A stretch of 64,000 bases of DNA, taken from assembly GCA_023428695.1 (NCBI GenBank), contig JAEYWY010000002.1:124001-188000 (forward strand). The letters are read 5' to 3'. The translations under genes and the position numbers were made by a program. The stretch comes from Bacteroidota bacterium (GTDB taxonomy: Bacteria > Bacteroidota > Bacteroidia > Cytophagales > Cyclobacteriaceae). The notes below the pieces were generated by a model. The model had not been told where the DNA came from and ran no database searches. It worked only from the letters and a program-made list of their open reading frames with translations. Positions 31,271 to 39,739 of the stretch are shown one piece after another (the stretch's first letter is position 1; every line of letters starts with the position of its first letter).

Positions 31271-34120
31271 ATGAGGCTCCTGACTCTTGCTTTTTGGCTT
31301 AGTGTTACATTTTGTGCACACGCCCAAATCAATCTCAAGACATTGAAAAAAGCGGCTGTCGATGTGGGAAAAGACCTTAACACCAAAGAAAACCGCGAGC
31401 GCGTTGCCACGATTGCCCAGAACTCACTCGACAAAGCCCGCGCTGACTTTGACTCCACTGATTTTGATTACGCGATCCTGGTTAGCGACAACTCCGGCCT
31501 CGTCGATGTTAAAGAAAAAGGTGAAAGCTCCGCACGTGCGAGTTTTGCTCTTACTAACCTGAGGGCAACATTAGGTGAAAAGGAACTCGAACCCAGAGAG
31601 AAGGCGGGAGTCCAACTTGGCTGGGGCGAGATCTTCTACGGCTCGCGGAACTTCAAACTTGCAGAATCCTGTTTCTCCAATGCGAAAAAGCTCTATGAAG
31701 ATAACGGCCTCACCGAAGAGCTCGGCTACATAAAAACGATTGCCAACACGGGCCTCCTATACGCAACAATGGGTCGGTTTACGCAGGCAGAAGGATTCAC
31801 CGCCGAGGCCCTTGATCTTCGTCGCGGCAAATTCGGCGATCAAAACCCCGGTGTGGCCGCGTCCCTGAACAATTACGCCGTATTGAAGTACAATCAGGCA
31901 CGTTACAACGAAGCTGAAAAAGATTTTGAAGCCGCGGTGGTAATCATGAAGGGAAAAAACCTTACGGCTACCATGCCGTACGCTATCCTCCTGAATAACC
32001 AGGCTATGCTTTATCAAAGCATCGGTCGCTATGACGATGCGGTGGGACTCCTGAACAATGCAATTGCAATAAGTGATAAACTCAAAAACAGCAAATCGAC
32101 CAATCACCTGAAATTCCTTTCAAACCTCGCGCTCCTTTATCAGCAGATGGGTAAGTTCAACGAGGCTGAAAGACTTTATCTCGGGATGGAGAAACGACTT
32201 GGAAAGAACAATCCCGACTACGCAAGCATGCTGAATAATCAGGCCGCGATGTATCTCACGATGGGTAAGGAAGAGAAGGTCGAGGAGTTGCTTAAGAAAT
32301 CGGCAGCTATTTACAAGTCCAACTTTGGCGAGGAGAATCCGGCATATGCCAAAGCACTCAGCGACCTGGGAAATTACTACCGCTATAAGGGCCGATACCA
32401 GGAAGCCAATTCACAACTGGAGCGCGCACTTGCCGTTCGCGAGCTGACCCTCGGCCGCAACCATCCCCTGTACGCTCAATCGCAGGAAGATATCGCCATC
32501 CTTCGATGGAAAGAAAAGTCGTACAGCAAAGCCTTTATGATGTACCGCGAAGTAATGGACAAATCGCTGGACTTCATCAACAAATACTTCCCGCCAATGA
32601 GCGAGGCGGAGAAAACAAAATACTGGGATGTGCTCTCACCAAGATTCCAGCGCTTCTATAATTTTGCGCTGGAAGCCTCGCTTGAAAATCCGGCTGTTGT
32701 CCAGGATCTCTATGACTTTCACATCGCCACCAAAGCGATGTTGCTCAACTCAACAAACAAAGTAAAAGAGGCGATTTTTTCCAGCAAGGATCCACAGCTC
32801 ATACGCGACTATGTTGTCTGGCTCGATCAGAAGGAGACGCTTGCCCGATTGTTCGCCTATTCGAAAGAGGAATTGAAGAACCAAAAAGTCAATCTCGATT
32901 CGATGGTTCGGGCGGCGAACGCAATGGAAAGATCCTTATCGGAAAGATCATCGGATTTTTCTTCCGTTTATCAGTCGAAGAGGATCACATATAAAGACGT
33001 GAAAAACACGCTGGCAGATAACGAGGCAATTCTTGAAGTCATCCGCGTGCATACCTTTGACCAGAAGTTTGAACCGGACTCGCGGTATGTTGCAATCCTC
33101 TTACTGAAACAGTCAGAGGAGCCGAAAGTTGTTGTTCTCCCAAATGGCCAGCAAATGGAAACGCGATATGCAAAATACTATCGCAACATGGTCCAGCAAC
33201 GCATGGCCGACGAACACTCCTATGAGCAATATTGGGGACGCATAGAGCCTGAGTTGAAAGGAAAGAAACTGATCTACCTTTCTCCCGACGGTGTCTATAA
33301 CCAGATCAATGTTAACACACTGAAGAAACCGGATGGCGATTTTGTGATTAATCGATATGATATTGTAATCGTTGGCAACAGCAAGGATATAATTCAATTG
33401 AAAAGTCGTAAGTCCAGAGCGGTGAAGAAGACGGCAACACTGGTTGGATTTCCTGACTATGGCGGTACAGAATTAAGTGCATTACCTGGAACGAAAACGG
33501 AAATTGAAAGCGTTTCCAAAATATTGAGGGGATCGGGCTATGCAACGACGCAGTACATGCAGGGCAACGCCACTGAGAAGAATCTCAAGGCAATCAAAGC
33601 CACCTCGCTTGTTCATATCGCTACACATGGCTACTTTCTCGAAGACGTGGAAAATGCAGGTTCCGCATTCGGTGTTCACCTCGACAACGCCAATAATAAT
33701 CCGCTGTTGCGCTCCGGGCTGATGCTTGCTGGCGCGGCAGCGACAATCAGCGGGAAACGTTCACCTGATCTCGAAAGCAACGACAATGGAGTACTCACCG
33801 CCTACGAAGCAATGAATATGAATCTTGAAGGAACGGACCTCGTACTCCTGAGCGCGTGTGAAACCGGCCTCGGCGATATAAAGTCAGGTGAAGGTGTGTA
33901 TGGATTGCAACGTGCCTTCCTCGTTGCCGGCGCCGATGCGTTGATCATGAGTCTCTGGAAAGTTGACGACGCGGCAACCCAACAGTTAATGACTTCCTTC
34001 TATTCCAACCTGGTCAAGCTTGGTAACAAACAAAAGGCATTCAAGGCCGCGCAGCTTCAACTCATTGCGAAATACAAGGACCCTTACTACTGGGGTGCCT
34101 TTGTCATGATGGGTATGTAG
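31271..34120 (+). CDS. Exported TPR-CHAT domain protein (caspase-like protease family)
   Basis: This 949-residue protein starts with a signal peptide (MRLLTLAFWLSVTFCAHAQ), continues with about ten tetratricopeptide repeats (about residues 100-430; blocks such as GLLYATMGRFTQAEGFTAEA and LLNNQAMLYQSIGRYDDAVG), a helical region, and a C-terminal CHAT domain. The catalytic dyad is H786 in HIATHGYF and C863 in LSACETGLGDIKSGEG; both are intact. CHAT domains are caspase-like peptidases, and TPRs usually sense or bind partners. The substrate is unknown. The ATG at 31271 starts the signal peptide; the upstream frame is not used. Confidence 0.92.
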   Translation: MRLLTLAFWLSVTFCAHAQINLKTLKKAAVDVGKDLNTKENRERVATIAQNSLDKARADFDSTDFDYAILVSDNSGLVDVKEKGESSARASFALTNLRATLGEKELEPREKAGVQLGWGEIFYGSRNFKLAESCFSNAKKLYEDNGLTEELGYIKTIANTGLLYATMGRFTQAEGFTAEALDLRRGKFGDQNPGVAASLNNYAVLKYNQARYNEAEKDFEAAVVIMKGKNLTATMPYAILLNNQAMLYQSIGRYDDAVGLLNNAIAISDKLKNSKSTNHLKFLSNLALLYQQMGKFNEAERLYLGMEKRLGKNNPDYASMLNNQAAMYLTMGKEEKVEELLKKSAAIYKSNFGEENPAYAKALSDLGNYYRYKGRYQEANSQLERALAVRELTLGRNHPLYAQSQEDIAILRWKEKSYSKAFMMYREVMDKSLDFINKYFPPMSEAEKTKYWDVLSPRFQRFYNFALEASLENPAVVQDLYDFHIATKAMLLNSTNKVKEAIFSSKDPQLIRDYVVWLDQKETLARLFAYSKEELKNQKVNLDSMVRAANAMERSLSERSSDFSSVYQSKRITYKDVKNTLADNEAILEVIRVHTFDQKFEPDSRYVAILLLKQSEEPKVVVLPNGQQMETRYAKYYRNMVQQRMADEHSYEQYWGRIEPELKGKKLIYLSPDGVYNQINVNTLKKPDGDFVINRYDIVIVGNSKDIIQLKSRKSRAVKKTATLVGFPDYGGTELSALPGTKTEIESVSKILRGSGYATTQYMQGNATEKNLKAIKATSLVHIATHGYFLEDVENAGSAFGVHLDNANNNPLLRSGLMLAGAAATISGKRSPDLESNDNGVLTAYEAMNMNLEGTDLVLLSACETGLGDIKSGEGVYGLQRAFLVAGADALIMSLWKVDDAATQQLMTSFYSNLVKLGNKQKAFKAAQLQLIAKYKDPYYWGAFVMMGM

Positions 34121-34235
34121 GCAACGCAGTAAACACGTTTTTTCAGCACCAAATTTTCGCCGTCAATAATGTTCGTCCTTGTTTATGGTCGGGCCGGGAC
34201 CGTTATTTGCCGCCGGATCATTATTTAAACAGACA

Positions 34236-35231
34236 ATGCAAAAGCAAACTCTTGGAACATCAGATGTAAAAGTTACACCCATGGCTTTCGGTGCCTGGGC
34301 AATCGGCGGATGGATGTGGGGAGGAGCCGAAGAATCAGATGCAGTCAAAGCACTTCACGCCTCACTGGATCTGGGCATGACTACAATTGACACGGCGCCG
34401 GTCTATGGATTTGGACGTAGCGAGGAAATCGTTGGTAAGGCACTGCGTGGCATCGCACGCGACAAATACCAAATTCTGACAAAGTACGGTCTCAATTGGG
34501 AATCGCCACAGGGCGAGTTCTATTTTGATACAAAAGACAATGCAGGCAATCCTATCAAAATATATCGATGGTCATCACGTCAGCGCGTACTCAGAGAAAT
34601 CGACGACAGCCTGCGCCGGCTCCAGACCGATTACGTAGACCTTCTTCAGATTCACTGGGCTGACTCAACTACTCCCATCTCAGAAACCATGGAGACGGTC
34701 GCGGAGTTGATAAAAGCGGGTAAAGTACGCGCGGCAGGTGTCTGCAATTATAACGCGGATCAGGTGAACGAAGCACGCAAGACGCTGAACATCGTTTCGA
34801 ATCAGGTACCCTACAGCATGATCAACAGAGGAATTGAACAGGACGTTGTACCGCAGGCACTTGAATTTGGAATGAGCATCCTACCATACAGTCCGCTGCA
34901 GCGGGGATTGCTTACGGGAAAAATCAAGAGCGATCATCGCTTCAACGACGGCGATAGTCGCGAAGGAAACCGGTTCTATACACCTGAAAATATCTCGCTG
35001 ACGAACGCATTGCTTGAAAAGATCAAGCCAATAGCCGACGGTCACAATGCTACGCTCGCGCAGGTAGTCATCAACTGGACGACACGTCAACCTGCAATGC
35101 ACTGTGTTCTGGCAGGCGCAAGAAATGAAAAACAGGTCAAAGAAAATGTCGGCGCACTTGATTTTGTTCTCAGCGATGAAGAGCTCGCATTGATAAATGC
35201 GGCTTTGCGTGACTTCAAGCTTGCAGAATAG
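34236..35231 (+). CDS. Aldo/keto reductase
   Basis: This 331-residue NADPH-dependent oxidoreductase has the AKR tetrad: D52 and Y57 in TIDTAPVYGFG, K83 in LTKYG, and the His in LLQIHWAD. VLAGARNEKQVKENVGAL near the C-terminus is the nucleotide phosphate-binding part. The ATG at 34236 is preferred to one at 34179. Sequence features resemble the YhdN/AKR11 type acting on small carbonyls. It is convergent with the VWA gene (4-bp gap). Confidence 0.94.
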   Translation: MQKQTLGTSDVKVTPMAFGAWAIGGWMWGGAEESDAVKALHASLDLGMTTIDTAPVYGFGRSEEIVGKALRGIARDKYQILTKYGLNWESPQGEFYFDTKDNAGNPIKIYRWSSRQRVLREIDDSLRRLQTDYVDLLQIHWADSTTPISETMETVAELIKAGKVRAAGVCNYNADQVNEARKTLNIVSNQVPYSMINRGIEQDVVPQALEFGMSILPYSPLQRGLLTGKIKSDHRFNDGDSREGNRFYTPENISLTNALLEKIKPIADGHNATLAQVVINWTTRQPAMHCVLAGARNEKQVKENVGALDFVLSDEELALINAALRDFKLAE

Positions 35232-35235
35232 ATTC

Positions 35236-37965
35236 CTAGTTTTTGCGCCGGGCCTTCACCTCACGTATGAGTTGTAACTCAACGTTGTCGGAAGAAATAT
35301 ACTGGTAAGTACCGTGCCCGATCCCTGCAAGTTGTCGAAGGCTCTCCCCTGCGGACGCCGCTTTTCCAAAATTGAAGACCGAAAGGAAAATGTCTTCACG
35401 CGAGAAGTCAGCGATTAGTTTCTTGCTTTCATCGCCAAGATTGAACTGGCCATCGGTGGCAAGGATGATACGATTGTTTCCCCCGCGCTTATAATTCTCG
35501 TTAGCAACTTTGTAAGCGAGTTTCAGCCCGGCATTCGCGTCAGTTTTCCCGGACGGTTTAAGCGACGCAATAGCTTTGCGTATCTTTTCCTCTTGTTTGA
35601 ATGATGAAGGCTTAAGGAGAATATTTGGTTTTCCGGAAAACACAACGATCGAAATTTCGTCCTCTTCACGCATCATTGAAAGCAGGTTGAGTACCGATTT
35701 CTTCAGCAGCGGAAGCTTTTCGGGTGCGTTCATGCTTCCCGATACATCCAGCAAAAGCACCAGGTTGTTTGTCGCGTAACCCTCCATCGACCGGAGATCT
35801 TCACCCGATTCATGAAGGTAAACGGTATCCCTTCGTTCGATATAAACGGTATCGCGAATGACTCTTACGTCTTTTGTGGCACTCGCTTGTTCAGGTTTCG
35901 AAACCTTTTCATCAGGTACCGACTGCGTTGCGTGTGTCTGAGCCTGAGGTTTTTCCGTGGTGGCCACAGGCGGTTCTGGACGTGTCGGTGGAGGTGTCGA
36001 CTTCGGATAGGTGATTTCGAACAACTCAGGCTGATAGACTGCTTTTAACAGCGGGGCCGGTGAAAGTTCGGAGAACTTGTTGAAATAGCGAACCACGTCA
36101 TTGTACTGGTACACCATCCGATGGTAAGGGTGATCAGATGAGCTTGTCGACGGTGGTTTCAACTCATTCAATGCCTCGCTCAGATATCGTGATGATTTTG
36201 GAAGATCCTCGTAGGGAGTATATGGACACAGGCCATTGCTTCTTCCATACTTTTCGATGCCCTTCATGTTCTCAAATTCATCCGTCAAAACCTCACGAAC
36301 AAGGCGGTCAATGTTGTCGGTTTTCGGTTTTTTTGAAGCATCACCGCCGTAATAGTGTTTCGCATCGAACAGCGCGATTTTATCGGCTTCGGCTAATGTT
36401 CGTAAAGCCTGTCCTGATTTCGCCCACGACTGCCGGTCAGACGGTTGCGCGTAGGAGTCGAAAATCCGTTGTAAGTCGTCGTGCAATTGTTCTTTTCGTT
36501 CGTCCCAGGTGTAGTAGAGAAACTTGAGACGCTCAATGCGCGCGTAGATTTGTCTGCAGGCGTCCCGTTCATACGCCTTCGTCGAAATTTCCTGTTCAAG
36601 TGCAAGATTGATCTGATCCATTTCTTTCAGGATACCCAGGATCACATCTGCCTTTTTGTTTAGTACGTTCGCATGTTCCGGACTCAATGCGCGACTGTCG
36701 GCCACAGCCTTTTGATGAAACGAGACCGGGATGTTAAATCCTTCGTGACGGAAGTGAATTCCACCTTTTCCCGTGAACGATGTCAAGGGTGCGTAATAAG
36801 ATGCTGACGAACTCAGGTTACGAACTACATTGCGCATCCGTGACACCTGGCGATATGATTCATTGATGTAAGCCACGTAATTCTCCAGGGCAGCAAAAGC
36901 CGCGGGGCTGATGGGTGTGTTCTTTTTACCAATTGCAGGTAGCATAACCGTTGCATCGGTAAATGGTACCACGGTGATCTCTTCGCGATGCGGTGTTTCC
37001 CTTTTGTCCGGTCGCGGCACATAGCGAAAAGCCTTCACACCATAGTAGCCGTCATTCGCAGCGTAGTCGAGAAGTGCGTTGTAGTGAGAAACCAGCACAC
37101 CGTTGTAATAGTTTATCAAATCCAGGTAAACGCTGTTGTTATGACGATCTGACTGTCGCGCTTCATGGTTATAGCTATCAATGGCACGCCTCTTTACGTC
37201 AAGCATTGACTTCATTCCTTCGATGATCAATGGCCACTGACTTGACGCCGGGTATTTAAACGAAACTTTTATTTCTTCGAGCTTACGTATCTCGGCATCG
37301 GATTCGAGGATCGCGCGTTCGAAGTTCTCAGTTGACCAGCCTGTATGAATCGACGCTTCAATGTTATACGTGAGGTTATCCAAAAACTTTTTTTCGCGAT
37401 GTATTTGTGAGATCATTGCCTGCAGTGGTGCGGCATAGGCATGCGTGGATGGATAAAGATGATTGCGCGCTTCACGGAGCACCGATTCAAGAGCGTCCTG
37501 TTTTTTGTGATAGGCGCTGAACAAGGGGATCATCTCCACAACCAGTTTTCGGCCTCCTGCATATCCGTCCTTCTTATAATCTTCAAGTTGGTGGTACGTA
37601 TCCAGCGCTTTGCATTTCCGGTCCAGGTCGCTGGCCGCATTAACCAGCGCCTCGAAGGCTTCGATCACCCGTGTCCGTGAGTTTCCGAGACCGGCCTGTT
37701 GTTCGCGCGCTGTTTTGACGTAATAATCCTCAGGGTCGATTGGGCAACGAAATCTTACGACGCGGAATGATTGGTTTGGCTTTGCATCCGGATAATAACT
37801 GACTATCGCGGAGAACAGTGAGGAAAGCTCTTCCGCGGACTGGTTTGCATAAGCCGGAAAGTTATTGAGGGATTTGTACGGCGTCATACCTTGGGCAAAA
37901 GCGGTTACCGGAGCGAGGAAAACGAGGAAAAGGGCACAGAAACGCATAGATAGGGTCTTGGTCAA
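35236..37965 (-). CDS. Large exported VWA domain protein
   Basis: This 909-residue protein has a signal peptide (MRFCALFLVFLAPVTAFAQ from residue 7), a long helical region without recognised domains (about residues 30-640), a proline- and glutamine-rich linker with a short serine/glutamate-rich segment, and a C-terminal von Willebrand factor A domain. The MIDAS motif is LVLLLDVSGSMNAPEK (DxSxS), followed by SIVVFSGKPNI, SGKTDANAGLKLAY and ILATDGQFNLGDE. Family members mediate protein adhesion or complex assembly. Two start codons (37965 and 37947) are possible. Function and partner are unknown. Confidence 0.88.
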   Translation of the reverse strand: MTKTLSMRFCALFLVFLAPVTAFAQGMTPYKSLNNFPAYANQSAEELSSLFSAIVSYYPDAKPNQSFRVVRFRCPIDPEDYYVKTAREQQAGLGNSRTRVIEAFEALVNAASDLDRKCKALDTYHQLEDYKKDGYAGGRKLVVEMIPLFSAYHKKQDALESVLREARNHLYPSTHAYAAPLQAMISQIHREKKFLDNLTYNIEASIHTGWSTENFERAILESDAEIRKLEEIKVSFKYPASSQWPLIIEGMKSMLDVKRRAIDSYNHEARQSDRHNNSVYLDLINYYNGVLVSHYNALLDYAANDGYYGVKAFRYVPRPDKRETPHREEITVVPFTDATVMLPAIGKKNTPISPAAFAALENYVAYINESYRQVSRMRNVVRNLSSSASYYAPLTSFTGKGGIHFRHEGFNIPVSFHQKAVADSRALSPEHANVLNKKADVILGILKEMDQINLALEQEISTKAYERDACRQIYARIERLKFLYYTWDERKEQLHDDLQRIFDSYAQPSDRQSWAKSGQALRTLAEADKIALFDAKHYYGGDASKKPKTDNIDRLVREVLTDEFENMKGIEKYGRSNGLCPYTPYEDLPKSSRYLSEALNELKPPSTSSSDHPYHRMVYQYNDVVRYFNKFSELSPAPLLKAVYQPELFEITYPKSTPPPTRPEPPVATTEKPQAQTHATQSVPDEKVSKPEQASATKDVRVIRDTVYIERRDTVYLHESGEDLRSMEGYATNNLVLLLDVSGSMNAPEKLPLLKKSVLNLLSMMREEDEISIVVFSGKPNILLKPSSFKQEEKIRKAIASLKPSGKTDANAGLKLAYKVANENYKRGGNNRIILATDGQFNLGDESKKLIADFSREDIFLSVFNFGKAASAGESLRQLAGIGHGTYQYISSDNVELQLIREVKARRKN

Positions 37966-38065
37966 AGAAATTTAAGCATCTTTTCCGATCAGGCATACCA
38001 AATACTCAATTCACACAAGGCCAAAGATTTTTTTGCTCAGCAGGAACAATCTGGTTTATATATTG

Positions 38066-38077
38066 TTGTATATACAA
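38066..38077. promoter_or_regulatory. Operator-like palindrome upstream of yceI
   Basis: TTGTATATACAA is a perfect 12-bp palindrome 34 bp before the yceI ATG, set inside the larger imperfect dyad TATTGT-N7-ACAATA. Such sites are typical of MarR-type dimers; no marR gene is in the window. Confidence 0.5.
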
Positions 38078-38111
38078 TAATTATCATTACATCCATTTTA
38101 ACGAACTTTTT

Positions 38112-38636
38112 ATGGCTAACTGGAAAATCGACCCCGCACACTCAGAAGTGAAATTCAAGGTGAAACACCTCGTTGTTTCCACCGTAACAGGTCATTTTAA
38201 CCGATTTCAGGCGACGATTGAAGACGGCGCCGGCGGATTAGAGAACGCTAAAGTTTCCTTTGAGGCAGACGTAGACAGCATTGACACAAAGAACACCCAG
38301 CGTGACAATCACCTGAAATCGCCCGATTTCTTCGACGCAGCTAATCATCAAAAATTGACTTTCAGCTCCAAATCAATCTCAAAGGTCTCCGAATCAGAAT
38401 ATACAGTCCTGGGGGACCTTACGATTCGCGGCAAGGCCCGGCCCGTAAAACTGAGTGTCATTCACAATGGTGTCGTGAAGGGTTATGGTGGAGTGGAAGT
38501 AAGTGGGTTTGAAATAACCGGCAAGATCAATCGCAGGGATTTTGGTCTCACCTGGAATGGTCTTACAGAAGCAGGAGGCGTCGTGGTGAGTGATGAAGTG
38601 AGCCTTGAAATTTTTGCCGAATTCACGACGGCATGA
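38112..38636 (+). CDS. YceI family protein
   Basis: This 174-residue lipocalin-like beta-barrel begins MANWKIDPAHSEVKFKVKHL, the family N-terminus, and contains VSFEADVDSIDTKNTQRDNHLKSPDFFD and LTIRGKARPVKLSVIHNG, then a C-terminal INRRDFGLTWN. Family members bind isoprenoids or polyisoprenoid quinones, or take part in osmotic and acid stress. It has no signal peptide, so it is cytoplasmic like many Bacteroidota copies. Two dyads lie upstream, implying specific regulation. Confidence 0.94.
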   Translation: MANWKIDPAHSEVKFKVKHLVVSTVTGHFNRFQATIEDGAGGLENAKVSFEADVDSIDTKNTQRDNHLKSPDFFDAANHQKLTFSSKSISKVSESEYTVLGDLTIRGKARPVKLSVIHNGVVKGYGGVEVSGFEITGKINRRDFGLTWNGLTEAGGVVVSDEVSLEIFAEFTTA

Positions 38637-38783
38637 TCCGCCGGAGCGACTTTCACAGTCACTGCGTGATTCCGAAGAAGGTCAAAGCCTTGCCAATCCT
38701 CCTCCGAAACGCTATCTTCCTTATGTTGACACACGAGGTCAACTAATGAAATCAATTCGTAGCGCGGTTTGTTAGGGATCATT

Positions 38784-39167
38784 ATGGAGAAAGGGGATTC
38801 CATCGTAGTGGCGTGCACGTTCAGTACGCTTATCGAAGCAAACATCGTCAAGGCAAAGCTTGACGCATATGGAATCCCATGTTTCCTTACCGGCGAGAAC
38901 CTTACTATGCTAACGACGCACCTGCTTTCCGGGGGTATCCATTTGCATATTTTTGAGCAGGACCGCGACCGGGTCGCCGAAATTTTGAAGACCGTGTCAG
39001 TCGGTGGTGTCGAGGACGATGACCTTCCTGTGTGCCCCAACTGCCGGTCGCGCCAGGTCCTGAATATTGCCGGCGACCCGCTAAACCCTGGTGTTGTGGT
39101 GAGTTTTTTTCTGCAATTGTCAAAAAAACACTTTTGTTTGGATTGCGAGACAGAATTTGATCTGTAG
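38784..39167 (+). CDS. DUF2007-type small protein with zinc ribbon
   Basis: The 127-residue protein starts with MEKGDSIVVACTFSTLIEANIVKAKLDAYGIPCFLTGEN, matching DUF2007 (putative signal-transducing protein) of which only part is cited. The segment GGIHLHIFEQDRDRVAEIL completes the domain. A C-terminal CPNC and CLDC pair forms a zinc-ribbon-like element. The ATG at 38784 is preferred to one at 38769. The function is unknown. Confidence 0.82.
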   Translation: MEKGDSIVVACTFSTLIEANIVKAKLDAYGIPCFLTGENLTMLTTHLLSGGIHLHIFEQDRDRVAEILKTVSVGGVEDDDLPVCPNCRSRQVLNIAGDPLNPGVVVSFFLQLSKKHFCLDCETEFDL

Positions 39168-39220
39168 GTGCTTGCGGCTATCGTTGCCCTGTATAAATTG
39201 CGACTAAATCAATCAACATT

Positions 39221-39739
39221 ATGGCGCGTAAGATTATTGTCGGTGTGATGGGACCTGGCGAAAGTGCAACTCCCGAAGACAATGAAATGGCTTTCGAACT
39301 TGGCCGGGCTATTGCCAAAGAGGGCTGGGTTGTCCTTACCGGTGGTCGCAGCTTTGGCGTCATGGATGCTGCCATGAAAGGAGCACGCGACGTCAACGGA
39401 TTAACCATTGGTATCCTTCCTGATGGAAATGAGCAGCTGGCATCAGAAAACGCCGATATCCGGATCGTAACCGGAATGGGCAGCGGAAGAAATTATCTGA
39501 GCGTTCTTTCGAGTCACATCCTCGTTGTATTGGGTATGGCAGCAGGGACAGCCTCAGAGGTCTCGCTTGCCATCAAATCGAATAAAAAGATCATCCTTCT
39601 TAATCAGGACGAAATAACCATTCGGTTCTTCAAGAACATCGGAACCTACCGTATCCTCGTCGCAAAAGACGTTCAAGAAACGATGACGCTGATGAAAGAA
39701 TACCTGGCGGTTCGTCAGAACAGGATGGTTGAGGAATAG
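39221..39739 (+). CDS. TIGR00725/LOG-like SLOG-domain protein
   Basis: This 172-residue Rossmann-like protein has the family's phosphate loop VVLTGGRSFGVMDAAMKGA and the GTASEVSLAIKSNKKIILL segment matching the GGxGTxxE-type motif of cytokinin-riboside phosphoribohydrolases and YpsA/TIGR00725 proteins. It lacks a signal peptide. The substrate is likely a nucleotide or a nucleotide-derived signal. Its stop codon abuts the stop codon of the convergent OmpA gene, with no gap. Confidence 0.88.
   Translation: MARKIIVGVMGPGESATPEDNEMAFELGRAIAKEGWVVLTGGRSFGVMDAAMKGARDVNGLTIGILPDGNEQLASENADIRIVTGMGSGRNYLSVLSSHILVVLGMAAGTASEVSLAIKSNKKIILLNQDEITIRFFKNIGTYRILVAKDVQETMTLMKEYLAVRQNRMVEE

Noticed and set aside
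30841..31458. A 205-codon minus-strand frame across the isomerase and CHAT genes
   Set aside because: It spans two well-supported plus-strand genes and contains no domain.
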